A stretch of 64,000 nt of DNA. Origin: Bryopsis sp. KO-2023. Its lineage: Eukaryota; Chlorophyta; Ulvophyceae; Bryopsidales; Bryopsidaceae. The position numbers were made by a program, and so were the translations under genes. The DNA lies in the NCBI GenBank assembly GCA_030272585.1, contig BSYQ01000005.1, positions 2,604,001 through 2,668,000 of the forward strand, in the 5' to 3' direction. Under the pieces are notes generated by a model. That model saw only the letters and a list, made by a program, of their open reading frames with translations. It searched no databases and was not told the DNA's origin. Shown piece by piece: positions 10,751 through 23,300 of the stretch (position 1 is the first letter of the stretch; each line of letters opens with the position of its first letter).

Positions 10751-13145
10751 AGATGTAGGTGAATTCTCTTGAATTTTCTGTGTGTGCATTTTTTTTTCCC
10801 CGATAAAATTGTGCACATCGGCACTTGTCAACGAGGAATATGTATTGTGCGAGCTCTTGTGGATTTTTTTTCCCCCCGAGAAGCTTGTGGAAGTCCTTAA
10901 TGGGGGGAAAAAGAAAGGGAGGGGAAAAGACTTTAGGTTTTGAAAAAAGGGAGGGAAAAAGACTTAGGTTTTGAAAAAAAAGGGGGGAGGGTGATGGTGA
11001 GAATTTTTTGTTCTCAATTTCAGTTGTGCGTAAAGGTGTGTTGGGAAGTATGGTTTCATTTGCTTTCCGAAAGCAAATTAAAAAAAGTACCTGAGAAGAA
11101 TGGTGAAAAGAATTTCTGTACGTTGGGATTTATGGAGTTTCTTGGTATTTGATCGAATTGGATCGATTTGGGAGAGAGAGAAAAAAACAGAAGCAGTGGG
11201 ATCTGTTCCGACTGTTTTTTGTTTTTTTTCCCTTTTTTGTCTCCACCCCGTTGCTTTTTTCGTCCTCTCCAATATTATGCCCCAAAAAAATACCTGAAAA
11301 ATACGTTTGTACTTTTTTTATGTTTTGAAAATGGGATTCCTTGTTGGGGGACCTCGATGCTGTCCTGGTTGATTGCCATTTTTTTTTATTTTTTTTTGGA
11401 TTTGCTCAGCGATTCAAGAAAAAAAGATTAAAAAAAGAGGTATGAAATCGGGCTGTGAGATTATTGGTGAGGAGAGAATTTTTGGGGGGGTTGGGAAAAT
11501 CGATACGAAAGAAAATGCCATGAGGAACAGGTGGAGGTCTAGGTCCAGTTTGCTGCTCCTTGAAAAAAAAAGAATTGAAATTGGATTTGGGGTTATATAT
11601 ATTCTCAGTGTATAGAATTTTTCTTCGTGCACTTTATTTTTTCCATCCCCTTGTATCAAAGGAGGTGATTTTTTTTCTTTCTAAATATTGGAAATCATAT
11701 TTGCTGTTGGATTGCTTTTGTGTTTTGAAAAAAAAAAAAAGAATTGCCAAAAAAAAAGAAAAATCACGAAGAGAGTGAGGAGAAGAGAAGACATGGGCTG
11801 GGATAAAAAGAAAAGACGAATCTTTTCGGGAGGGGTTTTTTTATTTTACTTTTTGTAAAGAGGAAGCTCCACTTGTAAAGGCCTTTTATGGTATCCATTT
11901 GGAAGTGTTTTTTGTTTCTTTTTTATTTTCTTCTGGAATCTTCGAAATAGACTTGTACATGTATTTTGAGGTATGGGGATTCACCAGTCCATGTATCATG
12001 TTCTCATGGAAAAGATTGGACCCTCGAAAGATCGACAATATTGTGTGGGCCCAACAAAAAAAAGAAGAGAAAAATTGTGGACGCCATACACGAATTATTC
12101 GTCCATACCTAATCAGGAACAAAATCGAATCATATGGTTGCTACGTCCAGCCATGTACTGCCATGTTATGTTTTTGTCTCCTCGTTGGATTGATAGTAAA
12201 GCTACCAAGTTATACTAATTGCTAGTCTACGTGCGGAACAGATTTCGTCTCCAGTCAGGTTGAGACTTCACGTCAGCATTCAAATGTGTTTGCGCGGCTA
12301 TGGTCACGTTGTTGAGAAGTTTCACGCTCGCTCACGAGCGTCTTTAAAACCTTCGACGGAGCCCTGACTGCGCCCCCACCAGTCAAACACGTCCCTGGAG
12401 CTGTCGACTCTCGACCCGCGTGCTTGTGCTCACTTAACGCGGATTTTTCGATGCATCTGTTCCGCCTTCCTTAAACGGGGGCGGATCCAGGATTTTACAG
12501 ACTTGGTGTGCGCGTTCAAAACCGAAAACATTTCTACCAACATTTCACCCCCTCCACTGTGGAGTGGTGCACACACAAAAAACCGAAAAAACTTGTGAGA
12601 CGGGGTTCACTCGCCCCTTGGATCCGCCCCTTTTGATTTGAAAGCAACACTTGATGAAGTCCGTCGATTTCGCGCATGCAGCTCACCCCCTCCCATCCTC
12701 AAAAATTTTAACACTCACAAGAAAAATAGCTGCTCCTGCGAGTATCTGCCCCTCTCTTACACTGCTACTGAAAGTGCCTAGGAAAGCTTGTATAAGCTGT
12801 TGGATAACTTATATATCCAAGTTGTGTGGGAGCAGATTAGTCTTACTACGTGGAATTCAAAAAGAAGAAGTTGAGCGTGGAACTCTCAGAAAAAATCGGT
12901 CGAAGTCGAAGTAGCAGGGTCGGAGTAACGGGCACGAACCGAAAAATCGCCATGTGTCGTCTCAATCTGTGGTTCTTATGACTGGATCAAGACTCGCGCG
13001 CGCGTAACATGCTGGTTAAACCCGCGGCAAAGGGGTGTCCCGTAGTAACTATCCACAAAGAAAGTTTTTCGGATCGGCCGACTCCTCAAGGACAACTTGC
13101 TGCTGTGTGGCAAAGTGTGTGCAGTCCGTGCGCTTAGTGTTTCCG
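10751..13145. other. Spacer: 3' region of bestrophin, then promoter side of nucleoside hydrolase
   Basis: Bases 10751-12235 are dominated by T and A runs with no convincing frame and probably include the bestrophin 3' UTR. From about 12236 the composition becomes more mixed and a small inverted-repeat element sits at 12478-12630. I see no further gene or RNA. Confidence 0.55.
12478..12630. mobile_element. MITE-like element with 12 bp terminal inverted repeats
   Basis: The 153 bp element starts with GGGGCGGATCCA (12478-12489) and ends with its exact reverse complement TGGATCCGCCCC (12619-12630). The interior is non-coding. The length and perfect terminal repeats fit a miniature inverted-repeat transposable element. 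I could not define a target-site duplication with certainty, so the superfamily is left open. Confidence 0.55.
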
Positions 13146-15890
13146 ATGCCGGCGAGCGCCAGGAAGAAGGTCATAATTGATACGGACCCGGGCATCGGTG
13201 AGATATGAAACGAAGGCGACCACTTTGGTGCGCCTCGGCGCGAACAGAACCAAGAAAAAAAAACAACAACAACGCAGCTGGCCATGCAGTCACTAGCTGT
13301 CGAGAACAATTCCAAGATAAAAGAAACCAACCCAAAGAAAAAGGTGCGTTTTTCTTTTTTTTCCGCACGGCACGCCACTCAGTCTTTTCCTGGATATCGG
13401 GGGCTATGTTTATCAGCACATGAACCCGACCATGGCATCTACTTTTGCCAATCCATATTGGAACGAAAAGAAACAAAATTTGGGCAAAACTCGTGTGAAT
13501 GTTGCCCCCACACCATGTCATATATGTAAATATTTACATATATATCTGTCAGAAAAAAGAGAAGCATTGGGACACCCCCTTGCCTCTGTACCGAAATATA
13601 ATTGTTGACTGGACTGTTCTCCAACAGATGATGCCATGGCTATTCTCATTGCCATGGAATCGCCCGAAGTGGAAATTATTGGGCTAACCACCGTCCATGG
13701 AAATCTGCCCACCCGGGAAGCAACCAAAAATGCCCTTCGCTTAATGGAACTCAGTGGGCATGATGATGTGGGTTGTAGTGTCAATTACAAAGGGGCAGTA
13801 CATTTATCATACGCTTTTTCCCCTGGATGCATTTGTTCTCCCCCCAAAAAAAATTGAAAAAATTGAACGATCTGCAGCTAGGTATTTCTCTTGCACCAAA
13901 AGACAGTGGTGAAGTTTCTTTAACACTTTTTTTTTTTTTTTAAACAATCTGGTGCCACCAATGAAAATGATAAAGAAATTAACGCAAAAAAATGCAACTT
14001 GAAAATGGTAAAAATCATAGAGCATATCTCTTTGAACATATATACATAGATGTAAATTCACTTTTGGAATGATAAAATAAACTTAAGAACATGTCAGAGT
14101 TGAATATGGTTACTGAGGATTAGGCCGATCAAATCGACGAAGAATTTCTTTTGTTTATTTATATAATTATTGGAGCTGGGGTGACTTTGCTTGATGTTGT
14201 GTTTTTTTGTTTTTTTTTATTGATTCGGCGGTTGAGCAGGTTCCAGTGGCAGAGGGGAGCAACAAATTGTTTAATGGAGAGGACGTTGTTCATGTGGCAA
14301 GTTTTGTTCATGGTGACGATGGGCTGGGAAATACTAATCAGCCAGAGCCCAAGGTATTATTATTATTTTCCCTGTGAGTTATCAGCAAGTTTGGTTGTGT
14401 TAAAAAACTGTGTTTTTTTTTTCTTGAAGGGGGGTGGGCGTCAGAAACTGCACTTTTTCAGGAATTCATGATGTTATCCATTTATGTTGGTTGATAATTT
14501 TCGTTGAATGATTCTATTTGCTTCTACGCGTGTTTTGTGTTTCTTTGCTGTTGATTTTCTTGATGTCCCTCCTGGCATATTCGTTGGACGGTGCAGTCAA
14601 ACTTAATTCTAATTTTTTTTTTTTGTGTGTGGGTGGTATTTATGCTAGGGGGCAGCAATCGAGGAATCTGCTGTAGATTTCTTGGTAAATACAATTTTGA
14701 GGCATCCAGGAGAAGTGTATGTTTTGGCTCTCGGTCCATTAACAAACGTTGCACTTGCACTTCAAAAAGTGCCCGGGATTGCGAATAAATGGGTAAGGTG
14801 CAAGTATGGAGTGTCACCCCCCCCCCAAAAAAAAAAAAAAAAAAAGTTACAAAATACATCCGATGCACTTCAATTTGTTTGTCTTAGGGATGCTTGTACA
14901 ATATCTCCTTCTTTCTTTCTTTCTTTCTTCGGCGTCTGTTTTTCTTTTTTTCCCTTGAAAATAAAATAAAATACAAAAAAACGCAGTCCTTCACATGCAG
15001 GCAGGCCTGGTGTGCATGGGGGGGGCATTTTTCATGAATGGAAACGTCAATCCAGCCAGCGAAGCCAACATCAGGAGCGATCCCGAGGCCGCCGACTTCG
15101 TTTTCCGGAAAGGAAGCAACATCACCGCCATAGGTTTGGACGTCACGTGCGAATGCATTTTCCACAAGAAGGAAATTCTGGGGTTGAAGGGCAAAGGAAA
15201 ATATGGCGATTTCTTGAGGTCCATCATACAGTTTTACTGGGAATTCTACAGGGAAAACTATTTCGTGGATGGCGTCGTTCCGCACGATGCGGTAGCTCTG
15301 GTTGCTTTGATTTTTGAGGATCTGTTCGAGTTCAGGGAAGGGGGTGTGAGGGTGGCGACGGAGGGGATTTGCCGTGGTCAGACACTCATGGACAGTAAGT
15401 GCTATCTGGCCTTTCCTTCTTTTTATTTTCTTTTTTTCGAGGTCATTAGGAATTATGATGTTTTTCCTGGCCTGCATCACGCATTCACTCATTTCCGCAG
15501 TGGGTGGGGTGCAGAAAGTTCTCAGGGTCGATGTAATTTCTTTAAAGAATGGATAACTAAAACACACAGACATTTTAGGTGGAGACCTGATTTTTTTTTG
15601 GCTTGATGGGGTGGAATGTCTGTATGACCGACTGTGGACGTGCAGACGATTAGACATGTTGATGCGACCATCGATTTTTCCAGTTTCACGAATCAGGCTT
15701 TTTTTTCTCAAGTTTTCATTTTGTTTGTTTTTATTCATTCGGTGTTTTTTCTTTGTTTCGCTTTTTTGAAGGCGGCTGGAAGCATTGGCGAATGAAAACG
15801 GAATGGTCGGATTGTCCCAAAGTGAAGGTTGCATCAGGGGTGAATCATCAAGGGGTCATGGATATTTTCCATGCCAGGATCACTGGATGA
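13146..15890 (+). CDS. Inosine-uridine preferring nucleoside hydrolase
   Basis: Six exons: 13146-13197, 13628-13767, 14240-14353, 14649-14792, 15001-15394 and 15772-15890, giving 320 residues. The calcium-binding signature DTDPGIDDAMA is split by the first intron (residues about 13-23). It is followed by GLTTVHGN, VPVAEGS, FVHGDDGLGN and the LALGPLTNVALAL block. The MGGAFFMNGNVNPASEANI block and a C-terminal PHDAVAL with the active-site histidine also fit the IUNH family. Family enzymes hydrolyse the N-glycosidic bond of purine or pyrimidine ribonucleosides for salvage; plant URH proteins are mostly cytosolic. No targeting peptide is visible. Exon 2 ends before GTGGGT to keep the frame HDD|VPVAEG, a less typical donor. 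Length matches the family. Confidence 0.93.
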
Positions 15891-15915
15891 ACACACACAC
15901 ACACACACACACACA
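15891..15915. repeat. (AC)n microsatellite
   Basis: A pure AC run of about 25 bases begins immediately after the nucleoside hydrolase stop codon, so it would lie at the very start of the 3' UTR. Confidence 0.85.
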
Positions 15916-17197
15916 AAACAAATGGAAAGGGAATGATTAGAAAAGGTGGTGGGAAGTGGGTGTTCAAAATTCAATGTCTGTGGTTGAAATGCCATTTTTT
16001 CCGCTTGTTTTTACCTTATTTCGATTTTATTTCAGCTGTTTTGATCAGTCTTGTCTCTGGGGCAGCCTTATTTTTGCCGGCAGTGATCTTTTGATGGGTG
16101 CAGTGTCGGGCTTTTTGATGGTGATTTCACAAGTAACCAAGTTTTATATGTTCATATGCTTTTTTTATATTCAGGCTACGCTTTCACAGACATGATTTTC
16201 TATTTCATTAGCGTTCCAATCGACAAAATGTTGGTCCAAATAATAGAGGTGAACGATGCTTCGTTGGTTCACTGGCCGGTAAACCTGACAAGAATCCGAG
16301 GCAATGCTGGATATATGGTTTATGGCGGTTTATTTATTTTGTTTTGTAAAGAGAAAAGTGAAGTGATGTTTCAATCGTGTAGAGGTTCGGAAAGAATGGT
16401 AGGGTGCATCAGGGAGGGATATTTCCCCAGATGATTTTGTCACGTTTGATGGGCAGCGATCGAAGTGTGGGCATGTACAAAGTTTGGTTGTATATCAATT
16501 GTTTGAAGAATAATGGGCAATTCTACCGATTTGTGGTGATTCGTTGTTGTTGCTTTTCGTTGCTGCGTTTTCAACCTGTTTTCTGAAGAGACAAATTTGT
16601 CAAACAAACAACCGAACCTTCCGAACCTTCTCATGTTGTGGTAATGTTCAGACCTTTCTCATTCGGACCCTGTTATGAACAAGCCAACCAGCAGAAAATT
16701 AACACAACTAATGGTGAGTTGTCCTTGCAACCCAACCACAGCACCTGGAGTTGAAAGGGAGCAAAATCCCAACGTTCAGCAAGAATGGGGGAAGGGGTTT
16801 TGGATTCAAACCTGCTCCATCTCAAACAGGCCCTCAACCCATGAAATCCTGTGAAACGATTTCGTCCGACATGGACGCAAAATGAAGCAAAGTTCACGCT
16901 TGGCGACCCCAACAGCAGACCATAAACACTCCCACCCAGCTCAAGTGCACGTGCTCAATCCACCCAAGAAACCTCTAATCGACAGGAGCAGGTCAGGAGT
17001 GGTGCGAGGTCTGCTCCGCATGTAATGCTACAGATCCGCTTCTTAATTGAGAAGCGCAGGTTTGGTCGGGCCCTCTGCTTGTGGATTGCTGTCAATCAAA
17101 ATCGCGCGCAAGCCCACATCAGCGGTACAGCTGCGCGCGCAAGTTGTTCCCTGGTTTGCAAGTCCGGGGACCGCCCACGCCAGCACAATACTGAAAA
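15891..17197. other. Spacer with (AC)n run; promoter side of copy C
   Basis: An (AC)n microsatellite of about 25 bases (15891-15915) lies directly after the nucleoside hydrolase stop. T-rich sequence to about 16640 is probably its 3' UTR. From about 16640 to 17197 the sequence is more balanced and should hold the promoter of the next gene. The frames here have no coding support. Confidence 0.5.
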
Positions 17198-18576
17198 ATG
17201 AACTCCATCACTTTTGCTGTCGTCGCATATCTATCGCTGGTGGCTGGAGCGTCCGCAGGTTCGTTTTTATGTTCTGAGTCGTTTTATAGACCAACCCAGA
17301 ACCTTTCGGAATAATGAGCAGGACAGCGCCCTTCGTTCTATTTTTCAAGGCCTGCCATCGAGCCAGTCCAGGGCATCATGCGTATCTGGAGCGATAATCA
17401 AGGTCGATCCGATAAGGGGACCCTGCACGGGAAGTGCAAGGGCGTCGTGCTCGGTGAGTGGTTCCACTTTTCTTAGATTCTTCTACTGCTATCACGAAAA
17501 CTGTGTAACGGATAATGTTTATTGAACTTCCTGTGGACTCGAAAACATCCTCCCAACTTCAATCGATATCGCTTCGTGACCAGGTTAGGGTTGGCGGCAC
17601 CCAAGGGATCGACGAACAAATAAGAGTACTGTTCACGACGGATTTCTGTGACCCAGTTTCTGTGACTAGCGCTGCACAAGCCGTGGCTACAGCCATGGCA
17701 CAAAGTTATAGCCAAGCCCTATCGCAGGTAAGAATATAAGCGAGGAGACCATCCAGCTGACTTCCGCTATTCCTAAAGTGTTGCAAGGGTCACGATCTCG
17801 TAACTGTAAAATTTTGGCGCGCGCGTTCAGATATCTTGTGCCTCTGGGGGTTACGGCTGTGGATACACCTTATCTTCGGAGGACGCAATTGCCGTCGCAC
17901 AAGCTGAAGCTTTGGCGAAAGCGGTGACGGCAGCGTTCCAGGGGGACTCCAGCGCAATCTGCGTGGCTGAACTGAGGTCAGTTGCGACGAGAATAGCGCA
18001 AGCTGCCTCCAGTGGTGTCTCAAAGTCGTGTATTCAAGGAAGAGGCTCGGCGACCGCTTTTCGGTCCGGTTTCGTGTCCGCAGCGGCCACAGCCATCGCG
18101 GAGGCGATCGCTTCCGCGACAGCCCAAGTTTGCAACAGTGAGCATTCCAGACGTTTACATCCAAATTTGAGCACAGAATCTGATGATGAATTTCTAAGAA
18201 ACGCCTTGTATCGGATTGTACTTCACTCAGCAAGAAGCTTCAAAGTGATTAACCACAAACTGAACTTCAATTACCACTGAGTGAATTGTTTTTCTTGTAG
18301 CTTTCCTTGTAGGTGTATGTATATAACCTACAAAGGGCTCAGTGGGTCCTAGTGTCTGGCTTGAGAAGAATTAGAATAAGATGAGAGGCATTGATGCATG
18401 AATAACATATACTCTTTGTGCTGCTTTCATCAGAGCCTGGAGCTGAATGCAAAGCAAAGGTCCAGGGGAGTACCAACAGCAATCCACCCCCCGTTGCCAG
18501 AAGTAGAGATCCTGTGCAGCGGCCCAGAATTTGGCCAAGGCATACCCCCAACAGATCCATATTCAGGGGTGTCTGA
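17198..18576 (+). CDS. Secreted Ala-alternating, Cys-rich protein, copy C (diverged)
   Basis: Five exons: 17198-17258, 17290-17453, 17584-17727, 17831-18137 and 18434-18576, about 272 residues. Residues 1-20 form a signal peptide ending GASA. Exons 3 and 4 are exactly as long as in copies A and B (144 and 307 bases), and intron phases agree. The ten Cys of exons 2-5 align: three in exon 2, TTDFC, SC...GYGCGY, IC, SC, QVC and AEC. Alanines alternate with other residues (for example ATAIAEAIASA). Unlike A and B it seems to lack the final CC/CFCY tail; the frame ends at TGA 18574-18576 after a Pro/Arg-rich stretch. Intron 1 would be only 31 bases, so the exon 1-2 junction and the last exon are less certain. 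Function is unknown. Confidence 0.7.
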
Positions 18577-20395
18577 ACAAGAAATATCGGTTTGCCAGCT
18601 GGACGACTTCCTGAGACGTTTTTTGCAAACTTGAATTGTGGTGTCCAAATATGGGCAAAAATAAAACAAGAAGATTATGAATCATCGGGATTCGTTTTCT
18701 TCCAACAATTTTGGTGAATATTGAGAAATGCACCATCGTGCAATTCGATAAGTCGTTAGGAGATCATTGAATAGGAAATAAATGCCACTCAGGCTTATCA
18801 GAAATTCCTGCTTGGTTCTTGTTTTTGCTTTGGCCTTCCGGATCCAAAAAGGAAGGAATAAATATGATGGGAAAAAAAAACTGATGAGGGGCATGTACAT
18901 AAATTGAGAATTGTGAGTGACTTTGGGAGTCCTTTTTTGTCGTTTCTGCTGCTGTGAAGGAGAATGCCAATGAAATCATATAGCGAACCCTGGTCGAGAC
19001 GTAACACGCTGGGCCAGCAGGATTGTTCTATCAGTGATTCTTAGTGAGGGTTCTGGCTTAGAAAAATCGACTTCCAGGTCTTTGACGGGGCCTCCTCCTG
19101 ACAATCAGCAAAAGGATGTGTGATGGCGGTCCAATCATCATTATAATAATTATAGCAATAATGAGGGTGCATGGTCCTCTGTGGGCAAGTTTGCCTAGTG
19201 TGAATTAAATATTCACGAAGCAATAATACTTGCCAAACATTTACGAATGGTGAAACCATAGTAAACCATGGCATCTGTGGAACATGACCACATGCAGCCT
19301 CTTGCCTGAACCACATTACTCAATCAGCCGCCACCATCAAAAAATATCATGCCAATAATATTTATTGCCACTGGCCTCCAATAAAAAAACCACACAGGGA
19401 GCCATGCCTGTCTTGTGCCGTGCCGTGCGGGCATTTGGAAATAAAGTTTTTGTCCGGCATCTCAGGCAGTGGGAGCTAACTTAGCTTGAAGTTCACTTCA
19501 GCCAGTTGAAACGATCAGACTCCAAGCACGAATCGACGCTAAAAAAAATCAACAAAGTCTCATGAATAATTGAACACCTGCGCTCACACCTACACCTACA
19601 CCTGTATCCTTCCGGACAAATCTAACAGACAGCTTCGGACGCGAAGTCGCAAGTGGCCGATCTTTCCCATACAACTGGTGCAACGTCGTTAACGATATCA
19701 TATTGACGACATCGCTGATGCTCAAGCGGCACGAGGCTCAGCAGGACGTGTGTTCATTGCCATCGAAACCTGTGAGCTTTTGAGTTTTATCAACACCTCA
19801 CCGACCACACCACACCGGTGTTTCCGAAAGAAGGCCGGGCGGCTTATGTGTGTGTAATCTTTTCTTTGTTTCTTTGTTTAAGTTAAACAAATTTGTTTGT
19901 TTGTTTCCGAAGCAAAGAAAGGAAAAAGAGAAGTGATCGTTGGTGATCGTTGTTGGCGGCGGTACTACTAATTTCCGATGGCGAGTAGACTTCCACAAAG
20001 ATATAATTGATACATATTCCCCAGTCACAAAAGGGAACAGATGCTGTTCCTGGAGGCGACCAGAGCGCGAATATCTGTTCAGAAAGGCTGCGAGGGGTGT
20101 TCCAAGAAATTCCCCAGAGGAATCTTGGTCCCATCAGACGGTCGCGGCCACGGGCCCCACCCGTGCAACACACGCGCAGTCTTCGCTGCGCTGGGTGATT
20201 CTGGCTAGACAAAATAACTGGCCCTGTCGATCGATCGTGTGGGAAAAACACCACAGCTGCGTGAAGCAATCTCCAGCCGTTTCTGGTAGTACCCGTCCCT
20301 GCATGAATTTTTTCTGATAATACCTGGCCGTTGTTTGCGTGTGGACGCTCTCCTCGTTCCTTGTTGGGTTTTTCTGGGGTCGATTTGTTGTCGAG
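18577..20395. other. Spacer without recognised genes
   Basis: The sequence is mixed in composition. A few frames reach 100-160 codons on either strand (for example minus 20134-20625), but none has family resemblance or linked splice sites. The last few hundred bases should carry the promoter of the RND permease gene. Nothing else stands out. Confidence 0.5.
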
Positions 20396-23300
20396 ATGTC
20401 AGGGGGAAAGTCGGCGGGGTGTGGGGGCGATCGCGTTGAATTGGGCGAGAAAAAATCTCGGCCCAAGAAAACGCGAGGTGAAAGGGACAGTGTGGCGAAG
20501 GGACGTTTGGAGCGGTTGAGTGCTTTCGTTAACAATGGTGAGCGATTTTGAGCCAAAAAAAAGTTGCCAATTTGTCTGTTTTTGTGCCATGATTTGCCAT
20601 CGCGTCCTTCAACGAAAACCAACACTGCATTTTTTTATTTTTTTTCCCCTACACTGTACACCGGGCTTATTTTCCTTTTCCTTTCTCGACCTAAAACTAT
20701 TTTTTTTCCCTGCTATGATCTGGGGGGTTGAACTTTTTTTTTTTTTTTGGGGGGGGGGGGGGTTCTACATCTTTTTTCATAGAACTGCTATGATGTATGG
20801 GCTGTTCTTCAGGTATTTCTTCATTCTTTTACCAAGAAGGGGTCTTTGTGGCGAAACATCCAGGGCTCGTGGTGGCAGTGTGTTGTCTGCTGACCATATT
20901 GGGCCTGGCGGCTTTTTTCAATCTACACAGAGAAGAAATGGATGCCGAAAGATTGTACACACCGAGCGATGCTCAATCATTCAAAGACAGGGAATACGTC
21001 GATTCAATGTTCGGACATTCGTCTGTCCAGGTGAACCACAGGAATCAAAAAGGATAAAGTATTTGTTTTTTGGAAAAGAGTGACGAAAGAAATAGAAAAA
21101 AAAGAATACCTTCCGATAACACTAGTCTTTTCAAATCGAGATTTCATGGCTGGGATTCGCCAGCTTATTAATTGATTGTGTTGATTGTGTTTCTTTTAAA
21201 AGTGTACAAAGAGGAATATTTTTTATTTTTGTGTGTTGATACACACACACATACTCCAAAAGAAGCTCCTTTTTTTAAACCAAGTTTTTCGGCAAAACTG
21301 GTTTACACCAGAAATATTTTTTGGGGGGGGCCAACTTCGCCAAAGATTTTTACAGAACTTGATTTTGCGGGGAACTATTTTTGAACCATTGGCGAAAATT
21401 AATTCCAGACCCATTCTTCAACCAACACAAATTTGGCAGCTCTGCAAGTTCTTGCAAGAATTATTTTTTTCCGAGAAATTGCGTGTGTGTGTGTTTTTTT
21501 TCCAAAGGATCGCATAATCATTGCTGGGAGGGAAGGCCAGAATCTTCTCGATAAAAACGCTGCAAAATCAAACCTGCTGTCCTTCATGGAACTGTGGGAA
21601 GGCATCGAAAATCAAACCATCCATTACGAAGGCCAGCCTGTTCGATTGATGGATATATGTTATCGACCAATGGAAAGCCTCCCTTGTCGGGTACAAATTT
21701 AATAAAGAAAAACTGTTGAAAAATCCAGACATATTGCAAATGCCAGAAGCAAAGGAAATAAACGTTTTGTAGGCTGATCCATCAGTGTTTTTAATTCTTT
21801 TTTTTTGTAAAGTGAGGGCTAATTTGTGAAAGACAGCTCAAAAAAAGAGGTTTTCTATTGATGTATGTCTGTTTTCTATTTGCCTTTTATGAAATGCTGG
21901 AACTGTGTGCAGCTGTATAGTATTCTTGATGCTTGGGACTACAACAAAACGCTGTTAGAAGAAGATAATGATGTTCTTGGAACCATCAATTCTGGTGAGT
22001 TGGTCAATCCAGAAAAATCCAGAATATCAATGAAACAGAATTCTGCTAAACAATTTATGATTTTTTTTTCTTCTTCCTGAAATGCCTGATTTTTTTGGTA
22101 CTTTTTCTCTTCTGAAAAATAGGGAAAGAGACATTGATGAGGATTGAAGTACACAGTTTTTTTTTAATTTAGTTTTGGACATGTGTTTCTGAAGAAAGAA
22201 GGATGCACCTGGTGGTTTCTTAATGGTTTTCTTTGGGGTCAAACACAGATGTGAAGGATTCGTTCGGCATTAGCATAAATAAAGAGCTGGTGCTGTGGGG
22301 TCTGGAAAAACAGGGAGAGACCATAAGTGGGGCCGAAGTTTTCCTTTTGGCGATTGATTTGCACCATGATCTGGTATTCACCACCAAAAAAAAAAGAAAA
22401 TTGGAAAATGACTCAAAAAAAATTTTGAGGAAAAATAACCATTCATTTTTATGCCGAAGTGTGTCGTCCCCAACCTCGAGGAGAGAAAATGAAAGAAAGA
22501 AAAAAAAACCCTTAATTTTTCAAGCATAAAAACAAAGAGAGATGTCACACTCTTCTGGACCACAGACAAAAACCGGTGCGTTAACAATTCCTCTGGCATC
22601 AAAATGAAAAGTAGAAAACACCCCAGAAAACCTTGACGCTTTTTTTTTCTTCTTTGTTTTTTGTCTCGTTCCAACAGGAGAGAATCGGTGGGGCCAGTCA
22701 AGATCCGAGAGTGAGGGCTTGGGACAACGAACTGGTGGATTCCATCGTGAACAGATGGGATCACCCCCACTTGCGAGGCTATGTCAGCAATTTCCGTGCG
22801 GTGGACATCGAATCCAACATTGCCCTGAACAGCGACATCAAATTTCTGGGGTTGGCCTTCTTGTTGATTGTGATCTACAGCCATGTGGTGCTATTCAGGA
22901 ACAGCCCCATATACTGCAAATCCCAACTGGCACTGGTCAGCGTAATATCAGGTGGGTGAGACTAACCCAGGCAAAAAAAAATTGGATAATCAGAAAATCA
23001 GAAAATTAACAATGATGTACTTTTGTTGACCTCACATTATTTTATTTATTGACCTCGCATTTTGTTTTATTTTATTGATTTTTATTTTATTTTATTCAGT
23101 GACATCGCATTTTTATTTTTTTTATCGATCTCACATTTCATTTTTTCTTACTTTTTTTACAGTGCTGATGTCCATCACCACAGCATTTGGCCTGGCCCTT
23201 TTCTTGAGAGTCGCCATGAACTCCGTGGTGAAAAGCTTGATTTTCCTGCTGCTGGGTCTGGGCATGGACGACACTTTCGTCATAATGGGGTCTTACTTTT

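Noticed and set aside
13500-13560. atatatgtaaatatttacatatatat imperfect palindrome in the first nucleoside hydrolase intron
   Set aside because: AT-rich self-complementarity of this length is expected by chance in these introns.
14884-15834. 316-codon open frame on the minus strand
   Set aside because: It lies across nucleoside hydrolase exons and introns, is Lys/Phe low complexity over the introns, and matches no family.
17214-17525. Alternative start of copy C within a 103-codon frame through exons 1-2
   Set aside because: That frame lacks a signal peptide, whereas ATG 17198 gives a typical one matching the A and B copies.
20134-20625. 163-codon minus-strand frame
   Set aside because: Overlaps the first exon of the RND permease and lacks family resemblance.
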